A stretch of 59,581 bases of DNA from Marinilabiliales bacterium (GTDB lineage Bacteria > Bacteroidota > Bacteroidia > Bacteroidales > F082), in NCBI GenBank assembly GCA_002869365.1, contig PKTA01000057.1:7577-67157 (forward strand), in the 5' to 3' direction. The notes below the pieces were generated by a model that was not told where the DNA came from, did no database searches, and worked only from the letters and a program-made list of their open reading frames with translations. A program made the translations under genes and the position numbers. This document shows positions 1 to 8,728 of the stretch, piece by piece. Numbering within the stretch: the first letter of the stretch is position 1; each line of letters begins with the position of its first letter.

Positions 1-7
1 TCAAGGT

Positions 8-193
8 ATGACTATAGTTTCTATTACATCTAACAATCCTTCAAGTGACTTTAGAGTCAGTATTATTGGAAAAGATAATTCTCAAACAGATGCAGGATTA
101 TATAAAAAAAGAGAAGATGCCATAAAGTATGCTGAAATTCTAGCGGAAAAATTTAAAGTAAAATATATCGACCAGACTAATGCTAAAGATTAA
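8..193 (+). CDS. small hypothetical protein (possibly 5'-truncated by the window edge)
   Basis: A 61-residue frame beginning at an ATG 7 bases from the window edge. The frame stays open to the edge, so the true start may lie upstream. The product is soluble with no signal peptide: a beta-type start (TIVSITS), a polar turn, then an amphipathic helix (KKREDAIKYAEILAEKFKVKYID). The strand-then-helix pattern is faintly like DUF2188-type small proteins, but I cannot assign a family. It ends in TAA and is followed after 53 bases by the MscS gene on the same strand. Function unknown. Confidence 0.45.
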   Translation: MTIVSITSNNPSSDFRVSIIGKDNSQTDAGLYKKREDAIKYAEILAEKFKVKYIDQTNAKD

Positions 194-246
194 ACAACAA
201 TAGGAATAATTATATCTTAAAATATATAAGGGCTTAAATATTACAA

Positions 247-1092
247 ATGAGTGAAATAAATGAAATACTAAATTTTGAACTATTTAAATTAGGAGAGTAT
301 ATTTTTAAGGTATACACCTTAGGAATATTTTTTCTTGTATTTATTATTGCTCATTTAATTTTATGGGTAATAAAAAAATTATTGTTTAGGAAAACAACTG
401 AAAGTTCTATTGATAAGGGTAGCCTTATGGCTGTTTATCAAATTATTAAGTATGTTATTTGGGTTATTGCAATTGCCTATATGTTGGATGTTGTAGGTAT
501 AAAAATTACTGTTTTGGTAGCCGGTTCAGCAGCTTTGCTGGTAGGTGTTGGGCTTGGCTTACAGCAAACTTTTAATGATGTTATTTCAGGTGTGATTTTG
601 CTTTCTGAGCGTTCAATAAAATATGGTGATGTATTAGAAATTGATGGCGAGGTTGTTCAAATTCAACAAATAGGATTGCGAACCAGCCAGGGAATTAACA
701 GGGACAGTATTACTATGATTATTCCTAATTCACTAATAACTACCTCAAAAGTTATAAACTGGAGTCATCAGTCATTGAAAACAAGATTTAGAATTGATGT
801 TGGAGTTGCCTATGGAAGTGATGTTGATTTGGTTTTGAAAGTATTAACAGAAAGTGCTTTTGAACATAAAGAGGTAAAAGACCGTGAACAACTTGAAGCC
901 AGATTTGTAAATTTTGGTAACTCTTCACTCGACTTCCAACTTTTATTTTATAGTACCAACGTCTTCCGCATAGAGCGGATAAAAAGTGATATCAGAAAAA
1001 TTATTGATAGAAAATTTAGAGAGAATAATATAACGATTCCATTTCCTCAAATGGATCTTCACCTCAAAACTGATCTAACTAAGAATAAGTAG
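247..1092 (+). CDS. MscS-family mechanosensitive ion channel
   Basis: A 281-residue small-conductance mechanosensitive channel of the inner membrane, expected to open on hypo-osmotic shock. Three hydrophobic segments lie at about residues 18-42, 60-82 and 86-115. They are followed by the family signature: a Gly/Ala-rich pore helix (LLVGVGLGLQQTFNDVISG) and the beta domain start (SERSIKYGDVLEIDGE). The C-terminal alpha/beta domain ends with the usual IPFPQMDLH. Length fits the compact MscS subtype. The gene ends in TAG, with an in-frame TAA five codons further on. Its 3' end lies only 4 bases from the stop of the convergent PEP-binding gene, with no terminator visible between them. Confidence 0.93.
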   Translation: MSEINEILNFELFKLGEYIFKVYTLGIFFLVFIIAHLILWVIKKLLFRKTTESSIDKGSLMAVYQIIKYVIWVIAIAYMLDVVGIKITVLVAGSAALLVGVGLGLQQTFNDVISGVILLSERSIKYGDVLEIDGEVVQIQQIGLRTSQGINRDSITMIIPNSLITTSKVINWSHQSLKTRFRIDVGVAYGSDVDLVLKVLTESAFEHKEVKDREQLEARFVNFGNSSLDFQLLFYSTNVFRIERIKSDIRKIIDRKFRENNITIPFPQMDLHLKTDLTKNK

Positions 1093-1096
1093 TTTA

Positions 1097-3826
1097 TTAT
1101 TCGATAAATGCAATGCCCTTAGATAAATCCGAATTCATATAAATTGAAAGCAAACTATCTTTAAATTCCTCATTAATTTCTATGAGTTTAACGACGTTTT
1201 TAAGACTTTTTCTTTCAGGTAGGTAAACACTAAGTTTATTTTTTGAATGTAGTAAAAAGTCCTCGTTAAATATATTCTCATTTTCATCAGGATAGAGAGG
1301 GATATACTTTATATCTGCTTCTACCAAATCCTGGAAAAAATGTGTTCCAAATGATAAATCAGGCACATAATTATTTTTCTTTCTTGCAATCTCTATCAGC
1401 GCAGCTGTATTATTAATTTCGGAATAAGTAACATTAACACCCAGTTTTATATCACCTCTTGAACCCCATCTTCCGGGTCCCATTAAAATGAATTTCCTTT
1501 TTTCCAAAATCTGGTTTAACTGCCCTACAGTTCTTCCAACTTCTAATAAATCTTCATGATTTTCAAGTTTTGAATACTCTTCAGGATCTACATATACTAT
1601 ATGAGAAATATTTTTTATGATACCATTGGAAATATATTTCCTGGCAGTGAAAACAATTTTTTCCTTAGTTATATTTTCTGGTATAGTCACCAAAGAAGTA
1701 TCATCATTATGACTTTGTGAACGACATTGCAGTAAATAAAAATCATTACCATCGTGGGCAAATTCAATATCCACCGGATGACCATAAATCTCTTCCAGAC
1801 TATTTAAAATTTCTTTTGTTTGGTTCATGAACTCTGTTCTTTTAACCAAACCCTCGAAGTTTACTACAAAATCATCCTTATTAAAATCGGTTCCCAAAGG
1901 ACGAGCAGGTTGAATATAATCTTGTTTTATTACAGAAATAACCCGGCTAAACATTGGGTATTGTTTACCGTATCTTTTTAATAATGAATCTATTGCGATG
2001 GTTTCAAAACTTCCGCTTTCCAAATTTATAAGGTCGATAAATTTTGGAGAATATTTTAATATTTCGGCTATGCTTACATTAACTCTCAGATTAGGTTGTC
2101 CCGGAGAAAGTAGTACAGGGTAATCATCTTTCAGCCTGTCGACAGCGCGAGTTCCGAGTCCCGGAACTATTCTTACTAAGCCATCTTCCGCCTTTATTCT
2201 CTCCGACCATCTATATTGATTTCTGCTGAAAGCAAGTCCTGCAAAAGCAGGAAAATAATAAGGACCTACTTTAGTTCCAACTACTTCCTGAATTAATATA
2301 CCCATCTCCTCATGGAAATCGAGGAGATTGTGTGTTGCACGATATTCAATGGGATCGGGACTAAAAGTAGAGGCATACACTTCTGATATAGCCTCACTTA
2401 ATTGCTTGAGTCTTTCCTCTTTAGTACCCTGGTTGGCAACAAAAAGGCTTTTGTATTTTCCGGCAAAAACTGCTCCTATTCTATCTTCTAGCAAACTAGA
2501 GCTTCTTACAATAAGTGGGTTGTCGCCAAAATCTTCCAACGCCATTAACAATCCTTTTACAATATGCGGTGGCTGTAGCGAATTTTTAAAAACATGAACA
2601 ACATAGGGGTACTCCTGATGTACCTGTTTAATGTCTTTATATTTCTGCTCAAGTATCTCGTCAAGGCTATTATAACTCATAAAGTTTAATAGTCCGTCGG
2701 AAGTAATATACCAGGTTTTGGGCGTTTTAATGTTGGCAAGAATTTCCTTGGATTTCGAAGCCTGGGTTAAAATTTTTTCTGCTAAAAACAAACCTGCACT
2801 TTTGCCACCAAGTTTTCCGTAACTAATAGTAGGAGAGATAGTTTTGTGAAACAGTGTGCTGAAATCTTCTATATTAATATGTGATTTTGCAATCTTAATA
2901 AACTCAAACTGATCAGTCAATATTCTTCTTATCAAAGCAATGGAAAAACTTTTTCTTCGGGCTTCAGTAAGTTCCATCATTCCGGGAGCCATATGATGAT
3001 ATCTTTCAACGGCTGAACTTATATCGGACAGTGAAGAACCTGGATTTTCCAAAACTTCAGATAAAAACCCTGATCTGTCTTCTTTAGTCCACTTTTGTAT
3101 GTGACTAATAATTTCTTTTTGCTCTATATTTCTACTGGCAAGTTCAAAAATATCGTAGGATAATTTTATGATGTCAGTTCCTTCCTGATTATGATAAGGC
3201 TTGTTTACTTCGCCTGAAAAAATTTCTGTGCTTTTAAACAATGGGCTAAATTCATAGAGTAAATTATCTGCTTCGCTAACGCCCGTCCAGCACAAATAAT
3301 TTATCATTTTACGCGATAATCTAACCAGAAGTTTGGGGTCGGTTTGTGCCAGCATATCCAAAACTATAGTCCATTCGGCTTTGTTGTCGGTACCCTGATT
3401 GGTTTCGAAAACAACTTTAAGTTGTTCGTGAAGTAATTGTAAACCAATTCTTTCTGCTATGCTTTCCATAAGCCGGATTTCCTCTTTTAAGAAAGGGCCG
3501 AAGAAAGATTGAGGCATTTCTTTTTCATAGTAAACACTGATAATTCCAACTTTTTCTTCCTGGACTTTTATGTCAACCTCCAAAATCCAGGGCGATTCTT
3601 TAAAGTTATTAGAAATAAATTCGCCTTTTTTGCAGGAGATTCTTGCATGAGTAATTTCAGGATACTGAAATCCGGGTGGAATTTTGTTTACAATTTCGGT
3701 AAAGGAATCGGTACTTAAATTTGCAGTTTTATTAAGTATTTCCTGAATACCATAAATACAATTAAGTTCTTTTGCTCTTTCTTTTAATTCGGCAATTATC
3801 TTTTCAACGGGCTTATCTTTTTTCAT
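1097..3826 (-). CDS. PEP-synthase-like ATP-grasp protein with N-terminal GAF-like domain (PEP/pyruvate-binding domain protein)
   Basis: A 909-residue protein. Residues about 17-140 look like a GAF-type sensor domain (LNCIYGIQEIL, PPGFQYPEITHARI, GPFLKEEIRLMESIAERIG). Residues 150-330 are helical (QTDPKLLVRLSRKMINYLCW). Residues 336-705 form the PPDK/PEP-synthase N-terminal ATP-grasp domain, with GGKSAGL at 340-346, IVRSSSLLED at 439-448, ILIQEVVG at 510-517 and DIEFAHDG..FYLLQCRSQS at its end. The usual phosphohistidine swivelling domain (GGxTSHAAI) and PEP TIM barrel are absent. Instead residues about 710-909 carry GPGRWGSRGD and SFGTHFF motifs shared with the upstream paralogue. It starts 2 bases after the stop of that paralogue, so the two are co-transcribed. 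A true PEP synthase activity is doubtful; a regulatory or alternative phosphotransfer role is inference. Confidence 0.8.
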   Translation of the reverse strand: MKKDKPVEKIIAELKERAKELNCIYGIQEILNKTANLSTDSFTEIVNKIPPGFQYPEITHARISCKKGEFISNNFKESPWILEVDIKVQEEKVGIISVYYEKEMPQSFFGPFLKEEIRLMESIAERIGLQLLHEQLKVVFETNQGTDNKAEWTIVLDMLAQTDPKLLVRLSRKMINYLCWTGVSEADNLLYEFSPLFKSTEIFSGEVNKPYHNQEGTDIIKLSYDIFELASRNIEQKEIISHIQKWTKEDRSGFLSEVLENPGSSLSDISSAVERYHHMAPGMMELTEARRKSFSIALIRRILTDQFEFIKIAKSHINIEDFSTLFHKTISPTISYGKLGGKSAGLFLAEKILTQASKSKEILANIKTPKTWYITSDGLLNFMSYNSLDEILEQKYKDIKQVHQEYPYVVHVFKNSLQPPHIVKGLLMALEDFGDNPLIVRSSSLLEDRIGAVFAGKYKSLFVANQGTKEERLKQLSEAISEVYASTFSPDPIEYRATHNLLDFHEEMGILIQEVVGTKVGPYYFPAFAGLAFSRNQYRWSERIKAEDGLVRIVPGLGTRAVDRLKDDYPVLLSPGQPNLRVNVSIAEILKYSPKFIDLINLESGSFETIAIDSLLKRYGKQYPMFSRVISVIKQDYIQPARPLGTDFNKDDFVVNFEGLVKRTEFMNQTKEILNSLEEIYGHPVDIEFAHDGNDFYLLQCRSQSHNDDTSLVTIPENITKEKIVFTARKYISNGIIKNISHIVYVDPEEYSKLENHEDLLEVGRTVGQLNQILEKRKFILMGPGRWGSRGDIKLGVNVTYSEINNTAALIEIARKKNNYVPDLSFGTHFFQDLVEADIKYIPLYPDENENIFNEDFLLHSKNKLSVYLPERKSLKNVVKLIEINEEFKDSLLSIYMNSDLSKGIAFIE

Positions 3827-3828
3827 AG

Positions 3829-5571
3829 TTATGGTTTTGGTTTTTGGATAAGTCCGAGACCTTTATGCCCATCGACTTTTATTCTGATATTGTTTTCAAG
3901 TTTCAGGTGAACGAGATTTTCAGTTTCGAAATGCGGTTTCATTTTTTCCAGCCATTCCCAATCAAGAGGATAATTTCCCGAATAGGGGATAGAAAAGTAA
4001 ATTGTTTTAAAAGCACTCAGGTTATGGAAGAAGTGCGAGCCCTGGCTAAGTTCCGAATTCATTCCTTCCAACGGTGCTTCTATTATGACTTTTGCATTTG
4101 AAATTTGCCCAAAACTTACAGGTATTCCGGCCCATGGGTCAGATGTCCCCCAACGACCAAAGCCGATTAATAGATATTGTTTTTCTTCCTCTGCGAAACT
4201 GCTGTTCAAACTGTCGATTTCCATTGCTATTTTAGCGGAAGTCTTAGCATCTAATTTGTTCTTTTTCAGGAATATGATATCACTTATGGTGTTTACATCG
4301 CCATTGCCCAGAACATTAGGGGAGGAGCAGAGTAGATTTTCGGCATGAAGTTCTTCCGCTTCCACACTTACTTCCTCATCATACATATTCATAGGTCGCA
4401 ATTGAAGGAAACCGAATTTGTGGTTTTTATTAAGTTCATCGATTTCCAGAGTAAACTCAATTTCCACAGGATTTCCTAGTTCTTCCTGGCATTTCTTTCC
4501 TAGTTTTTCACAAAGTTCTGCCAAAGGAACTTCTCCTAAACGAAGCAAAGGAGCAAAGTTCAACAGTCGTGGACCTTGCTTGCCTGTACCCATAACCACT
4601 CTGCCTGAAGAGGAATCGAGAGTGGAAGCTATTTGTTTTAAAGTACCATGCTTGTCTGCTGTTTCCAAATCTTTCGATTCCAGGAATTCGGTTTCTTTAA
4701 GTGGATCATATTTATAGTCACCCGACATATTTACAGCCCAGAATTTATTCTGAGTGTTTTTCATCATCTCACTTAGATTATAAAATGGAGGATCGGTTTT
4801 TGGGAAGGCCGGAGAAAAAAACCATGTCGGCTCATTTTCTACTATGGTTTTCCCCAATCCCAATGCAAGGTTTACAACACCATGCTCAGGTTTTCCGTTT
4901 CCAAAAGAATAAAAATTAAATGACCTGATAACCCCGGAAACCTGAGGATAGAATAAACTATCTCTCTTTTTGCCTGCAACCTCCTGAATAATAATTGCCA
5001 TTCGTTCATCTTCAGTTTTATATTTGGTAGCCCTCATATAATCGGTGGCATTCTTAAAAAATGTAGAAGCATAAACAAATTTTATTGCCTCCACAAGTTT
5101 ATTAAATCTTGTGCTGACATCTGCCTGATTATTAGGTGTCATCTTGGTTTCGTAAATACCAGCAAAAGGTTCATTCTTAGCATCTTCCAGCATGCTGGAA
5201 GATCTGATTGCAATAGGTGTTTTTAGTTCCGAAATAAGTTTTCTCAAATCTCCCAATAATTCAAAGGGTAATTCGGCCTTTTGAAATGCATGCGCCTTTC
5301 TGTCGTCAGGAAGTTTTGATAAGGCAATTTTATAAAGGTTATTTCTCTTCATAAACTGTTCAAAAATTCCGGTTCTTATAACACAAAGAGCAGGAACAGT
5401 AATTTCAAACTCATTGAAATTATTTTCGCTTTTAAAAGTTTGTAATATATTTTTTACACTAACCAGTCCGCTTGCTTTTCCGCCTATTTCTCCTTCTCCA
5501 ATATAGGTAATTTTATTCTCTTTATTAAAAAATGAACTTTCCCTAAAGGCTATTAAATTATTATTTTCCAT
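3829..5571 (-). CDS. PEP/pyruvate-binding (PPDK N-terminal) domain protein, tandem paralogue
   Basis: A 580-residue protein without signal peptide. The PPDK_N ATP-grasp domain covers about residues 24-395: EIGGKASGLVSVK, IAIRSSSMLEDAKNEPFAGIYET, IIIQEVAG, then IEFTLEI...FGFLQLRP. As in the downstream paralogue, no phosphohistidine or PEP-binding barrel follows. Residues 400-580 form the shared C-terminal module (LIGFGRWGTSDPW near 468, LSQGSHFFHNL near 508). It lacks the GAF-like N-terminus of its neighbour. It lies 35 bases downstream of glutamate dehydrogenase and 2 bases upstream of the second PEP-binding gene, so a three-gene operon is likely. Function not established; often annotated only by its domain. 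Confidence 0.8.
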   Translation of the reverse strand: MENNNLIAFRESSFFNKENKITYIGEGEIGGKASGLVSVKNILQTFKSENNFNEFEITVPALCVIRTGIFEQFMKRNNLYKIALSKLPDDRKAHAFQKAELPFELLGDLRKLISELKTPIAIRSSSMLEDAKNEPFAGIYETKMTPNNQADVSTRFNKLVEAIKFVYASTFFKNATDYMRATKYKTEDERMAIIIQEVAGKKRDSLFYPQVSGVIRSFNFYSFGNGKPEHGVVNLALGLGKTIVENEPTWFFSPAFPKTDPPFYNLSEMMKNTQNKFWAVNMSGDYKYDPLKETEFLESKDLETADKHGTLKQIASTLDSSSGRVVMGTGKQGPRLLNFAPLLRLGEVPLAELCEKLGKKCQEELGNPVEIEFTLEIDELNKNHKFGFLQLRPMNMYDEEVSVEAEELHAENLLCSSPNVLGNGDVNTISDIIFLKKNKLDAKTSAKIAMEIDSLNSSFAEEEKQYLLIGFGRWGTSDPWAGIPVSFGQISNAKVIIEAPLEGMNSELSQGSHFFHNLSAFKTIYFSIPYSGNYPLDWEWLEKMKPHFETENLVHLKLENNIRIKVDGHKGLGLIQKPKP

Positions 5572-5606
5572 AATACTAATAATTAAAAATTATCAATAAA
5601 TCCTCA

Positions 5607-6893
5607 TTATACCCAACCTCTGTCGTGACAAGCCCTTGCAACTCTGTCGACTGCTATTGCATAGGCAGCATCTCTCAGGTTCAGATCGTTTTCCATTGCA
5701 AAATTACTTACAGAAATATAAGCTGATGTGATTTTAGTATCCAGTTTGCTCAATACTTCTTCTTTTTCCCAATAGTAATTCATATTACTTTGAACCTGTT
5801 CAAAATAACTACATATTACGCCTCCGGAATTAGCAAGAAAATCGGGTATTGTAAAAATACCTCTTTCCTCAATATAATTTGAGGCTTCAGAACTGGTTGG
5901 TCCATTTGCTGCTTCTGCCAACATCTTTACATTTTTAGATATCATTTGCATATTTTCGGCAGTAATTGAGTTGTCGAGTGCTGCAGGAATTAAAATATCT
6001 ACATCTTGTTCTATCCACTTTTCACCTTCCAGAATTTCATAGCCTAAACTAATGGCTCTTTCTTTATTAATTCCCCCAAAAATATCAGCGATGGATTGAA
6101 GTTCTTCCAAAATTATCCCATCCTTTTTTCTATAGGCAAGGGCTTTTTGTTCCTTTTGATCCCACGCAGAAACGCAAATTACTTTGCCACCCATTTGCTG
6201 GAATAACTCTATTGCATATTGTGCTACATTACCAAAACCCTGTATGCTTGCCGTGGTTTTATCTATTTCCAGGCCTAATTCCTTGAGAGCTTCTCTAACA
6301 TTTATAATCACTCCATATCCTGTGGCCTCTTTTCTTCCCAGGGAACCTCCCATTCCAACCGGTTTGCCGGTTAAAGTTCCCGGAAGTCGTTGGCCTTTAA
6401 TAGTTTCGTATTCGTCGAGCATCCAGAGCATATGTTGTGCATTTGTCATAATTTCGGGAGAAGGTATGTCAACATTTGGGCCTAAATTTGCTGATAGATG
6501 TCTGACATAGGCGCGACAAATTCGTTCTTGCTCGTAATTGCTCAAATCGTGAGGATCGCAGATAACACCTCCCTTAGCACCTCCCAAAGGGATATCTGCT
6601 ACGGCAGTTTTCCATGTCATCCACATGGCTAGAGCTCTGATGGTATCGGCAGTCTCCTGCGGGTGAAATCTTATTCCTCCTTTTGCAGGACCCCTTGCAT
6701 CATTATGCTGAATACGATAAGCTTTAAAAACTTTCACGCTGCCGTCATCCATCTGTATCGGAAACTGAAAGTGAAACTCTTTCATGGGAAACCTAAGTAA
6801 ATCGCTGGTAGCTTTATCCAAATCAAGCATCTCAGCAGTCTTGTCAAATTGCTTTTGAGCACTGGCGAAGGGATTATATACAGTTGTGGCCAT
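5607..6893 (-). CDS. gdhA: Glu/Leu/Phe/Val dehydrogenase (glutamate dehydrogenase)
   Basis: A 428-residue cytosolic enzyme interconverting glutamate and 2-oxoglutarate plus ammonia with a nicotinamide cofactor. The substrate domain shows KAYRIQHNDARGPAKGGIRFHP and the catalytic-lysine region MTWKTAVADIPLGGAKGGV. The Rossmann half has IQGFGNVAQYAIELF (GxGNVA). ANGPTSSEA and PDFLANSGGVICSYFE complete the family signature. Length fits the hexameric class of about 420 residues rather than the 450-residue NADP type, so NAD use is likely but not proven. It heads a probable operon with the two PEP/pyruvate-binding genes. A TAAATTTG promoter element lies 35-42 bases upstream. Confidence 0.95.
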   Translation of the reverse strand: MATTVYNPFASAQKQFDKTAEMLDLDKATSDLLRFPMKEFHFQFPIQMDDGSVKVFKAYRIQHNDARGPAKGGIRFHPQETADTIRALAMWMTWKTAVADIPLGGAKGGVICDPHDLSNYEQERICRAYVRHLSANLGPNVDIPSPEIMTNAQHMLWMLDEYETIKGQRLPGTLTGKPVGMGGSLGRKEATGYGVIINVREALKELGLEIDKTTASIQGFGNVAQYAIELFQQMGGKVICVSAWDQKEQKALAYRKKDGIILEELQSIADIFGGINKERAISLGYEILEGEKWIEQDVDILIPAALDNSITAENMQMISKNVKMLAEAANGPTSSEASNYIEERGIFTIPDFLANSGGVICSYFEQVQSNMNYYWEKEEVLSKLDTKITSAYISVSNFAMENDLNLRDAAYAIAVDRVARACHDRGWV

Positions 6894-6927
6894 TTTTTGT
6901 CGTATTAATGTTTAATTAATGGAACAT

Positions 6928-6935
6928 CAAATTTA
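6928..6935 (-). promoter_or_regulatory. TAnnTTTG -7 element for gdhA operon
   Basis: The minus strand reads TAAATTTG, an exact match to the Bacteroidota -7 consensus, about 35 bases before the gdhA ATG. It probably drives gdhA and the two PEP-binding genes. Confidence 0.6.
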
Positions 6936-6995
6936 CGAAAAACTTAGATTGAAAAGGTCTTTTATTTATGATTTGTTAAATAATTAACAAAACGT

Positions 6996-7808
6996 TTAGG
7001 AAAGTTTTTCTCCACACTTTTTACAGTATTTAGCATCTTCATCATGGTCCTCAAACATACAGTTTTGGCATACCTGGGCTGTTTTACCTTTCTTTTGGGA
7101 TCCCATAATCATTTCGCTGGAAATAATTCCTGTGGGAACAGCAATAATTGCATAACCAATTATCATTAATACCGATGCCAACGATTGTCCTAAAACTGTT
7201 TGGGGAGCTATATCTCCATAGCCAACTGTTGTTATTGTTACTATTGACCAATAAATTGCCACCGGTATACTTGTAAAACCATTTTCAGGACCTTCTATTA
7301 AATACATTATCGATCCAATGATTATTACAACACTGATAACAACTTCCAGGAAAACAATTATTTTCGCCCTGGAGTTATTGAGTGCCGATCCAAGACTTCT
7401 TGCTGCTGTTACATAACGTGCTAATTTCAATACTCTGAAAACTCTTAGTAGTCGTAATATCCTGATTATCATCAGGTAGTGTCCGCCAACTAAAAACAAT
7501 CCAATATAAGTTGGAAGTATTGACAGTAAATCGATTATTCCGTAAAAACTAAAAATATATTTGGAAGACTTTTTAACACTGTAAATGCGTAAAATATATT
7601 CGATTGTAAAAAGTATTGTTAAAACCCATTCGATTATACTGAAGACCCCTCCATATTTTGCAGCTAAGTCGTGAACGCTATCGAGCATAACTATTATTAC
7701 GCTCAGAATAATTGCTATCAAAAGTGTAATATCGAAAACTTTGCCTACAGGAGTGTCAGCTTCAAAAATTATTTCATAAATATTTTGCTTAAGTGTTTTT
7801 TTTGTCAT
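6996..7808 (-). CDS. voltage-gated-type potassium channel with C-terminal zinc ribbon
   Basis: A 270-residue six-transmembrane ion-transport protein. Segments S1-S4 occupy about residues 20-150. The S4-like helix is rich in spaced arginines (IIRILRLLRVFRVLKLARY). The pore loop is IVTITTVGYGDIAP, carrying the K+ selectivity signature TVGYGD, and S6 follows (VLMIIGYAIIAVPTGI). Residues about 246-268 form a four-cysteine zinc ribbon (CQNC...CKKC), unusual at the end of a KvAP-type channel. It is monocistronic with no ligand-binding RCK or cNMP domain. Gating by voltage is likely from the S4 charges but is inference. Confidence 0.92.
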   Translation of the reverse strand: MTKKTLKQNIYEIIFEADTPVGKVFDITLLIAIILSVIIVMLDSVHDLAAKYGGVFSIIEWVLTILFTIEYILRIYSVKKSSKYIFSFYGIIDLLSILPTYIGLFLVGGHYLMIIRILRLLRVFRVLKLARYVTAARSLGSALNNSRAKIIVFLEVVISVVIIIGSIMYLIEGPENGFTSIPVAIYWSIVTITTVGYGDIAPQTVLGQSLASVLMIIGYAIIAVPTGIISSEMIMGSQKKGKTAQVCQNCMFEDHDEDAKYCKKCGEKLS

Positions 7809-7888
7809 GGTGAAATAAAAAATCTAAAATAGGGAATATTATGATATATCCAGTCCAGATCAATTTTTTTTAGATGTATTAAATCTGC

Positions 7889-8656
7889 TTATGATATGAG
7901 TTTATTATCGAAAACACCAATACCGAATAAGGCAAAATCATATTTAACCGGATCGTCAGGATCTAACTCCCTAAGATTATTTGTGAGTTCTTCAACTGAT
8001 TTCCAGTCGTTTTGCTTCCTAACTAAAAGACCTAAATCGCGGGCGGTGTTTCCCGAATGAACATCCAGGGGAATCTTTAAGGCCGAAGGAGGAATAGATT
8101 TCCACAAACCAAAATCAACACCATTGTCGTCTTGCCTTATCATCCATCTCAAGAACATATTTGTGCGTTTTGCCGCAGAGCCGGTCATAGGATTTGCAAA
8201 ATGTTTTTCGCTCCTTTTTAAATGTGGAGTTTTCAGGATTTCAGACCTGATACCAACAATTACATCCAATATTCTACCACTTGTATTAAAATGCTTCAAA
8301 GCACAATCTTCCATGCTTTCATAATTAGAATATAATCCTTTTAAACCCTCAATTGTAAAAAGGCAATCGTCGTAATTAAAAGTGCGGTAAACAAATTTTT
8401 CCAATTGAAGTAACTCCTTTTTGCCTGCATTCATAATGAAGTTGTATGGCTCTAAGTCCATGATATCCATTAGTTTATTGGCGCTTTTTAAAATTGACGG
8501 TCTTCTTCCCCAGCTAATAATGGAAGTTAAATATCCGGCGATTTCAATGTCATTTTTTACAGTAAATTTATGAGGAATCCTTATGGGGTCATAAGCAATA
8601 AATTCAGGTCTGTTATATTGTTTTACTTTCTCTTCGAGGAGTAATTTTAGTTCCAT
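7889..8656 (-). CDS. TIGR02757 family (DUF2400) protein
   Basis: A 255-residue soluble protein of a conserved, largely Bacteroidota and delta-proteobacterial family of unknown function. Characteristic stretches are the start (LLEEKVKQYNRPEFI), SIISWGRRPSILKSA, NMFLRWMIRQDDNGVDFGLW, IPLDVHSGNTARDLGLL and the end DPVKYDFALFGIGVF. The helical WMIR/DVH layout recalls HhH-type DNA glycosylase folds, but I see no basis for claiming activity. An exact TATTTTTG promoter element lies about 43 bases upstream. Confidence 0.85.
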   Translation of the reverse strand: MELKLLLEEKVKQYNRPEFIAYDPIRIPHKFTVKNDIEIAGYLTSIISWGRRPSILKSANKLMDIMDLEPYNFIMNAGKKELLQLEKFVYRTFNYDDCLFTIEGLKGLYSNYESMEDCALKHFNTSGRILDVIVGIRSEILKTPHLKRSEKHFANPMTGSAAKRTNMFLRWMIRQDDNGVDFGLWKSIPPSALKIPLDVHSGNTARDLGLLVRKQNDWKSVEELTNNLRELDPDDPVKYDFALFGIGVFDNKLIS

Positions 8657-8698
8657 TCATTTTTAGTTTAAAATCCCACTTTAGTGGAAAAGTTTTAG

Positions 8699-8706
8699 CA
8701 AAAATA
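8699..8706 (-). promoter_or_regulatory. TAnnTTTG -7 element for the TIGR02757 gene
   Basis: The minus strand reads TATTTTTG 43-50 bases upstream of the start at 8656, an exact consensus match. Confidence 0.55.
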
Positions 8707-8728
8707 AATTTCTTGTTGAGATTAACAC

